Source: Avibacterium avium (GTDB lineage: Bacteria > Pseudomonadota > Gammaproteobacteria > Enterobacterales > Pasteurellaceae). Taken from it: a stretch of 64,000 bases of DNA. Shown piece by piece: positions 38,522 to 46,971 of the stretch (the first letter of the stretch is position 1; every line of letters begins with the position of its first letter). The DNA is taken from the NCBI RefSeq assembly GCF_900454535.1, contig NZ_UGSP01000001.1, positions 1,795,501 to 1,859,500 of the forward strand, given 5' to 3'. A program made the position numbers and the translations under genes. A model generated the notes under the pieces. The model was not told the origin of the DNA, did no database searches, and worked only from the letters and a program-made list of their open reading frames with translations.

Positions 38522-40009
38522 TTATTCTTCGCTGAACCAACAAATGTTGCGTGCTGCCATAATTAAATCCGCTGCCTGCTCAGCGCTTAATTCTTCAATA
38601 TCGGCTAAATCATCAACACCTTGCTCCGCTAATTCTTCTAAGGTGGTGATTTGTTTTTCTGCAAGTTTGAACGCAAGATGACGGTTCATTCCTTCAAGAT
38701 TGAGTAGCTTGTCTTCAATATGCGCTTGTTTTAACGCTTCTTCTTCCGCTAATGCGGCGGCTGTTAGTGCATCTTTCGCGCGGGTTTGCAACTCTTCCAC
38801 TAAATCTTCATCTTCTAAACCATCAATCGCGGTTAATTCGCTCACTGGCACATAAGCTAATTCTTCTAAATTAGTGAAGCCCTCTTCAACCAGAATTTGC
38901 GCGAATTCTTCGTCAATTTCTAAGGCGTTCATAAAGAGTTTCAACACTTTGTTATCTTCAGCTTGATGTTTTTCATTTAGCTCTTCTGTGGTCATTACAT
39001 TTAACGCCCAACCTGTAAGCTGTTTGGCTAAACGTACGTTTTGACCATTGCGTCCGATGGCTTGTGGTAAGTTTTCTGCTTCAACGGCAATATCCATAGA
39101 ATGGTTATCTTCATCAACCACGATAGACGTTACATCGGCTGGTGCCATTGCGTTAATCACAAATTGTGCAGGATTGTCGTCCCACAATACGATGTCCACA
39201 CGCTCACCACCTAATTCATTGGTGATGGCTTGCACACGCGCGCCACGCATACCCACGCAAGCACCCACTGGATCAATACGTTTATCATTGCTTTTCACAG
39301 CAATTTTGGCACGCGAACCTGGGTCACGCGCTGCACCTTTAATTTCAATTAGCTCTTCACCAATTTCTGGCACTTCAATACGGAAAAGCTCAATGATCAT
39401 TTCAGGTTTTGCACGGGTAACAAAAAGCTGTGCGCCTTTGCTTTCTGGGCTAACGCGATATAACACGCCACGCACACGATCACCAGGGCGGAAATTCTCG
39501 CGCGGTAACATATCTTCACGCAAAATCACCGCTTCCGCTTGCTGACCTAAATCTAAAATAATATTTTCACGGTTTACTTTTTTCACCGTTCCCGTAACAA
39601 TTTCGCCCTCATTAGAGCGGAATTGCTCAACGATTTTATTACGCTCCGCTTCACGGATTTTGCTGCTGATCACTTGGCGTGCGGTTTGCATTGTAATACG
39701 GTCAAAGGCCACCGATTCGATTTGATCTTCCACATAATCGCCCACTTGCACATTTGGATCTTCAAATTGTGCCGCTTCAAGGGTGATTTCTTTTGTTGGG
39801 TTAGTCACTTCGTCCACCACTAACCAACGGCGGAAAGTGTCAAATTCACCAGTTTTTGGATCGATCACCACACGCACATCAATTTCTTGCTCGTATTTCT
39901 TTTTAGTAGAAAGGGCAATGGCACTTTCTAGTGCTTCAAAAATCTTTTCGCGTGGTAATAATTTTTCATTTGATACGGCTTCTGCCGCCAATAAAATCTC
40001 TTTACTCAT
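38522..40009 (-). CDS. nusA: Transcription termination/antitermination factor NusA
   Basis: 495 aa. N-terminal RNAP-binding domain (1-125), S1 domain (about 135-200, [21 protein letters not shown]), KH1/KH2 (about 230-345, [17 protein letters not shown] and [18 protein letters not shown]), and two C-terminal acidic AR repeats. It modulates pausing, termination and rRNA antitermination. Two terminators lie upstream of its operon leader, where NusA may regulate its own synthesis as in E. coli. Confidence 0.97.
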   Translation of the reverse strand: MSKEILLAAEAVSNEKLLPREKIFEALESAIALSTKKKYEQEIDVRVVIDPKTGEFDTFRRWLVVDEVTNPTKEITLEAAQFEDPNVQVGDYVEDQIESVAFDRITMQTARQVISSKIREAERNKIVEQFRSNEGEIVTGTVKKVNRENIILDLGQQAEAVILREDMLPRENFRPGDRVRGVLYRVSPESKGAQLFVTRAKPEMIIELFRIEVPEIGEELIEIKGAARDPGSRAKIAVKSNDKRIDPVGACVGMRGARVQAITNELGGERVDIVLWDDNPAQFVINAMAPADVTSIVVDEDNHSMDIAVEAENLPQAIGRNGQNVRLAKQLTGWALNVMTTEELNEKHQAEDNKVLKLFMNALEIDEEFAQILVEEGFTNLEELAYVPVSELTAIDGLEDEDLVEELQTRAKDALTAAALAEEEALKQAHIEDKLLNLEGMNRHLAFKLAEKQITTLEELAEQGVDDLADIEELSAEQAADLIMAARNICWFSEE

Positions 40010-40030
40010 TTTTATTCTTCCTATCTAAAA

Positions 40031-40486
40031 TTAAAATTTTGCTACCACATTGGCTTTTTGAATGTTGCCAAATACCAATACTTGCGGTTGCCCATCTACG
40101 AGCAAGGTGATCATATCATTTTCAATTTTTTCCAATTTACCTTGCCATTTACGGCGTTCCAACACAGGAATACGCAAATGCACCACAATTTCTTCGCCAA
40201 TATAGCGTTGATATTGTTCAAGGGTAAATAATGGACGATCTACGCCCGGTGAGGACACTTCAAGGTTATATTTATCCGCAATCGGATCTTCCACATCTAA
40301 AATGGCGCTAACTTGACGGCTTACATCTGCACAGTCATCAACACTCACGCCACCTTCTTTATCAATATAAATACGCACGGTTAAAAAACGGCCTGCGCGC
40401 TGACATTCAATACCCCAAAGTTCGCAGCCTAAATCTTCGATAGAACCTTTTAATAAATCTGATAATTTCTCTTCTAAAGTTGCCAA
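40031..40486 (-). CDS. rimP: Ribosome maturation factor RimP
   Basis: 151 aa starting at TTG 40486. The perfect Shine-Dalgarno AAGGAGG lies five bases upstream of this TTG, inside the longer frame that begins at 40504, so the longer start is rejected. The start LATLEEKLS aligns with known RimP (MATLEQ). Motifs: [36 protein letters not shown], and [15 protein letters not shown]. It assists 30S assembly. It leads rimP-nusA-infB behind metY. Confidence 0.94.
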   Translation of the reverse strand: MATLEEKLSDLLKGSIEDLGCELWGIECQRAGRFLTVRIYIDKEGGVSVDDCADVSRQVSAILDVEDPIADKYNLEVSSPGVDRPLFTLEQYQRYIGEEIVVHLRIPVLERRKWQGKLEKIENDMITLLVDGQPQVLVFGNIQKANVVAKF

Positions 40487-40521
40487 AACAACCTCCTTAA
40501 TCAAACTCAGGACGTAAAAAA

Positions 40522-40536
40522 AGGGCTAATCAGCCC
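40522..40536 (-). terminator. Second terminator-like hairpin between metY and rimP
   Basis: On the minus strand GGGCT and AGCCC pair around GATT, followed at once by seven T residues. It stands just upstream of rimP. Confidence 0.75.
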
Positions 40537-40563
40537 AGTTCTACATCTAAATTGCTCGTACAA

Positions 40564-40584
40564 AAAAACCCCAAAATTGGGGTT
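40564..40584 (-). terminator. Terminator after tRNA-fMet
   Basis: AACCCC (40567-40572) and GGGGTT (40579-40584) with inner A/T pairs form the stem; seven T residues follow on the minus strand. It lies about 25 bases past the tRNA 3' end. Confidence 0.85.
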
Positions 40585-40608
40585 CTTTCTACTGAACTTG
40601 TTATGAAT

Positions 40609-40685
<77 letters not shown>

Positions 40686-40767
40686 TCCGAAATATGTGGC
40701 GTATTATACGCATAGAAAAACAAATAGCAAGGCTTTATCAAAAAAACTTACAAAAAAAGCACCGCAC

Positions 40768-41493
40768 TTATTTGTTTGGCGTGTTTTCAAACAAGCGATA
40801 AATGGCGATTAAATCCATTCTTGCAATGGGTTTGAAAGGCAATAATAAATAATATAACCAACGGTTTTTAGCAATAAAGGATTGTGTTTGTTGCCAAATT
40901 TCTGGCTCACAATATTGCTGATATTTTTCTACCGTTAAACGCATTTGCTCATCAGAAATGCAATCGGAACGCCCAAGACTATGAATAAAAATCAAGCTAT
41001 CCCGTACCTTTTGCCAATTTAGCTTGGCGTGATTAGAACGGGATTCAAAATCAATAAATTGCACCTTGCCATCGTGCCACGCCATATCACGTAGCGCTGG
41101 GCGGCCGTGAACTAAGCCTTTTTTATGCAGATCCGTTAAGGCCTTTGCGCCGTCCGCTAAAATTGCCAATTTTTCATCAGAACTGAGATCAGGCTTATCC
41201 ACCCAATAACTGATGGTTTTACCTGCATCTTTTAGCACTAAAAAATCTTCGCCAAATGCCATTAATTGTGGCACAGGGGCATTTTTTTCGGCTAAAAATT
41301 GTAAGGTTTTCAATTCATTTTGAAAGGCCTTCTGCGGTTGCGGTTTGAGTAAACGCCACACGCCTTTGAGTTGTTCAGGTTGTTTGAGCCAATAGCGCTG
41401 ATTGTCATAATCAAAGCTCACAATTCGCTCGCCTTTGTGCTGTTTAAGCAAGGCTTGCACCTTTTCTTGAAATTCACTATTTTGTGCCGACAT
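40768..41493 (-). CDS. Protein-kinase-fold (Bud32/RIO/WaaP-like) putative kinase
   Basis: 241 aa from ATG 41493; GAGG lies upstream and the TTG one codon before is less likely. An ATP-lobe-like start is followed by LADGAKALTDLHKKGLVHGRPALRDMAWHD (about 115-145; given as LHKKGLVHGRPALRDMAW), where HGRPALRDM takes the place of the catalytic loop HxDxxxxN, and VQFIDFES stands for the DFG motif. The catalytic Asp is replaced or shifted (HGR), so activity is uncertain. The C-terminus has a hydrophobic segment (WLYYLLLPFKPIARM). Lipid-A/LPS core kinases are the closest theme; the function is unknown. Confidence 0.6.
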   Translation of the reverse strand: MSAQNSEFQEKVQALLKQHKGERIVSFDYDNQRYWLKQPEQLKGVWRLLKPQPQKAFQNELKTLQFLAEKNAPVPQLMAFGEDFLVLKDAGKTISYWVDKPDLSSDEKLAILADGAKALTDLHKKGLVHGRPALRDMAWHDGKVQFIDFESRSNHAKLNWQKVRDSLIFIHSLGRSDCISDEQMRLTVEKYQQYCEPEIWQQTQSFIAKNRWLYYLLLPFKPIARMDLIAIYRLFENTPNK

Positions 41494-41520
41494 CAAACAA
41501 CCTCATTTCTACTCAAATCA

Positions 41521-42963
41521 TTATTTCCAAACATCAGGATTCACGCCACGCTTAAGTAGCTCTGGATGTTCTTCAATTTTAAATTCTGGCTCACGAATAC
41601 CAGCTTTAATTTGGCGTTGATAATCTTTTAATAACGTCCACACAATCGGTGAAAGTAATACAATAGACACCAAGTTAATTAGCGCCATCACCGCCATTAC
41701 GGTATCAGCAAAGTTCCACACCACATTGCCTGAATTTACCGCGCCGAAGTACACGAAAAACAGCACCACTAAGCGGAAAATAAACACCACCACAGGGCGA
41801 TTTTTCAAGAAGCGGATATTGCTTTCTGCGTAGGCATAGTTACCAATGATAGAAGAAAATGCAAATAACAATAAGATGAACGCAAGGAAATGCAAGCCAA
41901 ACTCACCAACGTGGTATTGTAGCGCATTTTGCGTCAGGGAAATGCTTTTCAGCGTTTCGCCGCCGTAGTTGTCTGATAGCAAAATGATGATAGCCGTACA
42001 AGAACACACAATAATGGTATCCACAAACACGCCAAGCATTTGGATTAAACCTTGGCTTACTGGGTGCTTAACATCTGCTGAAGCCGCAGCATTTGGCGCA
42101 GAACCCATACCCGCTTCATTCGAGAATAAACCACGCTTAATCCCCATTAGCATTGCTTTAGAGAAAATCGCCCCGAACATACCGCCAGCCATTGCGTCAA
42201 AAGAGAACGCGCTATGGATAATATTGCTGATGACGGTTGGAATCATTTCAATGTTCATTCCCATAATGATCGCTGCCATAATTAAATAAAACAACGCCAT
42301 TGTTGGCACAACTTTAGCGGAAACTTTACCAATACGCTTCACGCCACCGAAAATAATCAAGGCGGTTAAAATCACCAACCCCATTCCCACATAACTTGGA
42401 TTCCATTTCCACGCATTGCCTGTTGCCTCAACAATCGCATTGGATTGCACCGCATTGAAAGCAAAACCAAAGGTAAAGATTAACGCAATAGCAAAGCAGG
42501 CCGCCAACCAGCGAGATTTTAAGCCTTGCACAATATAATAAGCGGGGCCACCACGGCTCACGCCATCTTTATCTTTTAATTTATATAATTGAGCAAGCGA
42601 AGATTCCGCTACCGCACTGGACATTCCGATCAACGCCGTAACCCACATCCAGAACACCGCGCCTTCACCACCAATGGCAATCGCTGTGGCTACCCCACCA
42701 ATATTGCCCACGCCCACACGGCTGGCTAAGCCTGTCGCAAAGGCTTGGAATGGCGTTAAAGAATCCCCCGTAGAGGCACGCCCAAACCACATCTCACGCA
42801 AACTTTGTGGAAATAAGCGTAACTGCACTAATCCTGTGGTGAGCGTAAAGAAAATACCCACGCCTAATAAGGTGATGACAGTAATATCCCAAAGTGGGCC
42901 ATCAAATGTTTCCACAAACCACGTTAGGGCCTGCTCCACATTGTTGATAATTTGCTCAATCAT
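41521..42963 (-). CDS. Alanine/glycine:cation symporter family protein
   Basis: 480-aa membrane protein with about 11 hydrophobic segments. AGCS-family signatures: GVGNIGGVATAIAIGGEGA and FWMWVTALIGMSSAVAE near residues 82-122, and KRGLFSNEAGMGSAPNAAA at about 275-293. The family imports D- or L-alanine or glycine with sodium. It is a single-gene unit with its own spacer; the Shine-Dalgarno is GAGAAG. Confidence 0.9.
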   Translation of the reverse strand: MIEQIINNVEQALTWFVETFDGPLWDITVITLLGVGIFFTLTTGLVQLRLFPQSLREMWFGRASTGDSLTPFQAFATGLASRVGVGNIGGVATAIAIGGEGAVFWMWVTALIGMSSAVAESSLAQLYKLKDKDGVSRGGPAYYIVQGLKSRWLAACFAIALIFTFGFAFNAVQSNAIVEATGNAWKWNPSYVGMGLVILTALIIFGGVKRIGKVSAKVVPTMALFYLIMAAIIMGMNIEMIPTVISNIIHSAFSFDAMAGGMFGAIFSKAMLMGIKRGLFSNEAGMGSAPNAAASADVKHPVSQGLIQMLGVFVDTIIVCSCTAIIILLSDNYGGETLKSISLTQNALQYHVGEFGLHFLAFILLLFAFSSIIGNYAYAESNIRFLKNRPVVVFIFRLVVLFFVYFGAVNSGNVVWNFADTVMAVMALINLVSIVLLSPIVWTLLKDYQRQIKAGIREPEFKIEEHPELLKRGVNPDVWK

Positions 42964-43243
42964 AAACTTCTCCTCATAATGAAAGGCTGCATTCTAATGG
43001 ATTTTATATAAATAGAGAACAATTAGGATAAAAAAGAAAATAAAAAATCAAGAAAGCACAAATTCTTAAAAATTTTTCAAAAAATCACCGCACTTTATTG
43101 AACAATATTTTATTGAATGACTAAAAAGAGTGAGAACAGATTAAGCCTAGCATAAAGAAAAAAAGTGAAACTGTTGATTATTTGTTCACTTATTTTTACT
43201 AAAACTCCATAAGGCGTAAAAAATTCTATGCAATTCGCAAAAA

Positions 43244-43259
43244 TGTGAGCTACATCACA
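43244..43259 (+). promoter_or_regulatory. Perfect CRP-binding site, class II position
   Basis: TGTGA-GCTACA-TCACA, exact in both halves. The centre (43251.5) is about 40.5 bases before the predicted start near 43292, which is class II spacing over the -35. It should make the downstream dehydrogenase gene cAMP-dependent. Confidence 0.88.
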
Positions 43260-43279
43260 TTCTATTTTTCATAATCCGC

Positions 43280-43285
43280 TATAAT
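43280..43285 (+). promoter_or_regulatory. -10 element of the dehydrogenase promoter
   Basis: A perfect TATAAT, with no good -35 but a CRP site in its place. The rest of the 42964-43378 spacer holds one USS and AT-rich DNA with no gene that I can support. Confidence 0.7.
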
Positions 43286-43378
43286 AAAATTGAAATCACG
43301 GTTTAATAATTTTAAAATTAGTTTACCTGAATGATAAATTTCAATGACAACCTAATTTAACGAGTTTAAGGAGCAACT

Positions 43379-44182
43379 ATGTCAAACATTTTAGATCAAT
43401 TCTCATTAAAAGGTAAAATCGCCTTAGTAACAGGCGCATCATACGGTATCGGCTTTGCCATCGCTTCCGCATTAAGCCAAGCAGGGGCAAAAATCGTATT
43501 CAACGATGTAAATGAAGAAAACTTGAAAAAAGGCCTTGCCGCTTATAAAGAAGCAGGCATTGATGCGCACGGTTATTTATTTGATGTAACAGATGAAAAC
43601 GCAGTAAAAGAACACGTTGCGAAAATTGAAAACGAAGTGGGCGTGATTGACATTTTGGTAAACAACGCAGGTATCATTCAACGTATCCCTATGTTAGAAA
43701 CCACCGCTGCAGACTATCGTAAAATTATCGACATCGATTTAACTGGCCCGTTCATTATGTCAAAAGCCGTATTACCTTCAATGATCAAAAAAGGACACGG
43801 TAAAATCATCAACATCTGCTCAATGATGAGTGAATTAGGTCGTGAAACTGTGGTTGGTTACGCTTCTGCAAAAGGTGGCTTAAAAATGCTAACCAAAAAC
43901 ATCTGTTCCGAATTTGGTGAAGCGAACATTCAATGTAATGGTATCGGCCCAGGTTACATCGCTACCCCGCAAACCGCACCATTACGCGAAAGACAACCAG
44001 ACGGCTCACGCCACCCATTCGATCAATTCATCATCGCCAAAACCCCTGCCGCTCGCTGGGGAACCCCAGAAGATCTCGCAGGCGCTGCAGTGTTCTTATC
44101 TTCTGACGCCTCAAACTTCATCAACGGTCATATTCTATACGTTGATGGCGGTATCTTGGCGTATATTGGTAAACAGCCGTAA
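43379..44182 (+). CDS. Gluconate 5-dehydrogenase-type short-chain dehydrogenase
   Basis: 267-aa classical SDR. The cofactor loop TGASYGIGFAIA is at about 19-30, NNAG at about 95-98, the catalytic Ser in ICSMMSELG, and the Tyr-Lys pair in GYASAKGGLK. The C-terminus HILYVDGGILAYIGKQP fits gluconate 5-dehydrogenases, which reduce 5-keto-gluconate; KduD-type enzymes are a close alternative. It has AAGGAG upstream and a CRP-class II promoter. Usually such genes sit in sugar-acid operons; here it is alone, bounded by a terminator and then a foreign-looking island. Confidence 0.85.
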   Translation: MSNILDQFSLKGKIALVTGASYGIGFAIASALSQAGAKIVFNDVNEENLKKGLAAYKEAGIDAHGYLFDVTDENAVKEHVAKIENEVGVIDILVNNAGIIQRIPMLETTAADYRKIIDIDLTGPFIMSKAVLPSMIKKGHGKIINICSMMSELGRETVVGYASAKGGLKMLTKNICSEFGEANIQCNGIGPGYIATPQTAPLRERQPDGSRHPFDQFIIAKTPAARWGTPEDLAGAAVFLSSDASNFINGHILYVDGGILAYIGKQP

Positions 44183-44213
44183 GCACAAACGTTGTTTTGG
44201 TTTAAGTGAGAAT

Positions 44214-44243
44214 GTAGAAGATCTTGGGATCTTCTACGTTTTT
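44214..44243 (+). terminator. Terminator after the dehydrogenase gene
   Basis: GTAGAAGATC (44214-44223) pairs with GATCTTCTAC (44228-44237) around TTGG; GTTTTTT follows. Confidence 0.92.
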
Positions 44244-44344
44244 TATGTTTGTTCAATTAAACTCAATACTTTAGATTATTATCGTAAATACAATCGTTAA
44301 GCATAGTAGATTAGTAATTTTTTACTACTATATTAAATTTTTTT

Positions 44345-45775
44345 TTACCAGATTCCCCATTCCCCACAATGAGGACATTTAATATTGAAAGGTTCAATCA
44401 TTCTAGCTGCATGATAAGACCAATAGAAACCATTTTTAATAAGACGCTTATGATCATAATAACAATGATTATAGACCTGCCACTGCTCACATTCACAGCA
44501 TTTTAACCATACTGATTTCGATGTTCGCTCTACAGGGAGACCTCTTTTATAATATTCTTTTTGTTTATCTATTATTTGATATTGACTTGAACCACATCGG
44601 ATACAGATAGGTACAGCTAATGTACGATCATTTGATTTATCTGAAGTGCAATTTGGCTCTAATAAATACTGCAAGAACATTCCAATTAATCGCTGTAATT
44701 CATCACGATAAATAACTCTATCAATAGGACTAAAAAATACAGCTCCCTTATGGTGTGCTGGCTCAACCCCTAACTCTCCCAAAAAGCTATATTTTCCCCA
44801 AGGCTGAGCACTTATTCTTTCTTGTTGACCAATCAACTTGTCACACGGATGAATTAAAAAAACAGGGTTTTTTCCATCCTCACTATAATTTTTTCCTTCA
44901 TATAAGCTATTAATTGTTTCGAGCATTCCTCCCTTCGCTGTAAAAGTAGATTTATCGTAAAATTTTGCATCTAAAATAAAACGTTTAGTTATTGCATTCT
45001 CATTATTTGAATCAGACTCAATAAACCAAGTAAGATCTATTGTAAAATCGGGACGCTTACCATTAGGTAACTCTTTTTCATAAGTCAGAATAATATTGCG
45101 TTTAGCCAATTTATTTTCCAAATAAATTTCAATATTTTTATCATTACTTTTTATTGCGTGTAATAATCTATATTTCCAATCTTTTTGAGGAATAAATCGG
45201 AAATTATTTTTTAGTAAAAATATAAGCTGAATTAAAATTAAACGCTCATAAAGTATTGGCATATTAATAATACCAATATTATCAACTTCTTCTAAATCAT
45301 CTAATAAATACTCATCTTGTAAATTTGTCTCTTCACGAATAATTTTATAGTTATTATGCACGCTTTGGTAATGAGGATTTTGTACAAATGTCATTGAATT
45401 AGGGAAATAAGAAGATGCTTGAATATTCAACGCCTTTAGTCTCTGCACTATTTTTTTCAGAAAGTGTAACTTAGGTTCAATTTTTTGATAAAAATGCTCA
45501 TAAGCTTGCTGATTTTTTTGGTAAAAGTGAATACGATTTTTTATAGTTATTTTTTCTCTATTTTGCTCTAGTTTTTCTTTTGCTGTTAATGGTTTTAACC
45601 AATTATTCTGACTTAGCTTTATTCCATCTTCTCGTTCTTTATAAAATGCTTTCTTTGCTTTCTTTCTCTTATCTATATCCAACAACTCAATCTCTTGAAT
45701 ACTACGTAAACGAAATATTTTTATTTTTTCCGTATTATTCGGTTTTTGATAACAGCAAGACAATTTAATTTCCAT
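44345..45775 (-). CDS. PD-(D/E)XK nuclease with zinc ribbon, McrC-like effector part
   Basis: 476 aa from the first ATG (45775), but the same frame is open without a stop back to 46045 and has no start codon or Shine-Dalgarno there. I read it as the C-terminal part of a longer protein joined to the DUF2357 gene by a -1 frameshift. The nuclease core is visible: RPDFTIDL (Asp at 243) and ILDAKFYDK (Asp269, Lys271), a PD-(D/E)XK pair 26 residues apart. The C-terminus has several Cys pairs (CIRCGSS, KCCECEQW, IKCPHCGEWG), probably zinc binding. Very AT-rich, no USS. It resembles PDDEXK_7/DUF524-type partners of McrB. Confidence 0.72.
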   Translation of the reverse strand: MEIKLSCCYQKPNNTEKIKIFRLRSIQEIELLDIDKRKKAKKAFYKEREDGIKLSQNNWLKPLTAKEKLEQNREKITIKNRIHFYQKNQQAYEHFYQKIEPKLHFLKKIVQRLKALNIQASSYFPNSMTFVQNPHYQSVHNNYKIIREETNLQDEYLLDDLEEVDNIGIINMPILYERLILIQLIFLLKNNFRFIPQKDWKYRLLHAIKSNDKNIEIYLENKLAKRNIILTYEKELPNGKRPDFTIDLTWFIESDSNNENAITKRFILDAKFYDKSTFTAKGGMLETINSLYEGKNYSEDGKNPVFLIHPCDKLIGQQERISAQPWGKYSFLGELGVEPAHHKGAVFFSPIDRVIYRDELQRLIGMFLQYLLEPNCTSDKSNDRTLAVPICIRCGSSQYQIIDKQKEYYKRGLPVERTSKSVWLKCCECEQWQVYNHCYYDHKRLIKNGFYWSYHAARMIEPFNIKCPHCGEWGIW

Positions 45776-45963
45776 ACTAGATTCTAAGATATCAAAAAGA
45801 ATTTCAAAACCACTCAGATCGAGTATATAACCTTTCTCTATCCAGCATTCACCATCCCTATAAGAAACAAAGAAACTGCTTTTATGATGTTTACATCTTG
45901 TTTTGATTCTTAAATGTAAATATCTATCTTCTCTACTAGATTGAAAGTCAATATTACATTCTT

Positions 45964-46941
45964 TTACTTTTTGTGAAAACTTTTCTTTCCAATAATAAAG
46001 ATCTTTTTCTTTTTTAGTTTTTCTAAATCCGCTACAACCATATCCCTATCAATTTTAGTATAATCACTAAAACTATTGTATTGATTTTCCAGATTTTCAA
46101 TTGTCTTCTGATAACGCCGGTTCTTATTATTAGCAACTATACTGAGCTGTTTAAAAATACGTAAGCAACGCTGAAGAATAAATAAAATATAACGATTCTC
46201 AGCAACATTGTAGGAAGGATAAGTTGCTCTACTTGTAAGTAAACGTTGATTAGTCTTTATGGCTAATTCCATAAATGTTCTATTAACTGGTTTCACTGAT
46301 TTTTTAGGTTTCAAAGCTTGAACTTCACGAAGCTCAACTTTTGGTTTTTCTAAAATTTTCTGAGCATGATAAATCAAATTCCCAATGCATTCTAATATAC
46401 GCTCATTGATGATGCTAAATTCTCTTGGCTTTATCGCTAATTGTGCATCTGAACTTTCATCTAATATTAATTCCCATAGATCATCTTTAAATGTGCGTAA
46501 ATAATCCTCTAGTGATGCTAAAGAAAAATCTGAACCATTAATTACAAGTTCACATACTATTCCTTGCAAAACAAAATTAATTTTTCCTACAATATTTGGT
46601 GCAATCCCAAGCCATTGCTTATATTCTGAATCCCATTCATCTTTAACTATCCACCATATAACACCTGTATTAGGGGCTATAATAGGATGTAAATATTTTT
46701 GAAAACCATTCGGCATATTAATATACGGTGGGGATGTATCTGCATTATTAAAAAATCTAACCGCCAATCCCCCCCTATGAACTCCTTCTATTTTAGGGTA
46801 AATGGTAGTTTCTGCAGAAAAAGTCCCTGATACTTGATCATATTCAATATCTAAAGCAACCAAAGATTCAGTGATACTAGTTACTGTATCACAGTCATAC
46901 CAATTAAGCTGTAGATATTTGAATTCAAAAAATGGTTTCAT
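45964..46941 (-). CDS. DUF2357-type McrC-like protein, N-terminal part
   Basis: 325 aa. Beta-rich N-terminal half, then the segment LEDYLRTFKDDLWELILDES (about 151-170) and the helical part NRYILFILQRCLRIFKQLS, as in DUF2357 proteins that precede PD-(D/E)XK nucleases in McrC-like subunits. The frame ends shortly after a Lys-rich stretch. At codon 309-311 it contains CTA AAA AAG; a -1 slip there replaces the last 14 residues with the frame of the nuclease gene, giving 311 + 554 = 865 aa. It begins 30 bases after the AAA+ gene stop with a weak Shine-Dalgarno. Confidence 0.65.
   Translation of the reverse strand: MKPFFEFKYLQLNWYDCDTVTSITESLVALDIEYDQVSGTFSAETTIYPKIEGVHRGGLAVRFFNNADTSPPYINMPNGFQKYLHPIIAPNTGVIWWIVKDEWDSEYKQWLGIAPNIVGKINFVLQGIVCELVINGSDFSLASLEDYLRTFKDDLWELILDESSDAQLAIKPREFSIINERILECIGNLIYHAQKILEKPKVELREVQALKPKKSVKPVNRTFMELAIKTNQRLLTSRATYPSYNVAENRYILFILQRCLRIFKQLSIVANNKNRRYQKTIENLENQYNSFSDYTKIDRDMVVADLEKLKKKKIFIIGKKSFHKK
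46009..46015 (-). other. -1 ribosomal frameshift heptamer A AAA AAG
   Basis: On the minus strand the zero-frame codons CTA-AAA-AAG contain A AAA AAG in exactly the phase used in E. coli dnaX. A -1 slip continues as GAA AAA GAT into the nuclease frame. The -1 frame has a stop at 46046-46048 just upstream and the zero frame stops at 45964, so any joining shift must occur in this 80-base overlap. Only a weak hairpin (TCTTT/AAAGA) follows, and I see no clear upstream Shine-Dalgarno-like stimulator. Confidence 0.6.
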
Positions 46942-46971
46942 TTCTATAACCTAAATAGAAAACACAGAGCA

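Noticed and set aside
40487-40504. Upstream TTG start for rimP
   Set aside because: The perfect AAGGAGG lies inside this extension and belongs to the later TTG.
45776-45963. An apparent 188-base noncoding gap between the nuclease and DUF2357 genes
   Set aside because: The nuclease frame is open across it with protein-like codons, so it is coding after a -1 shift, not a spacer.
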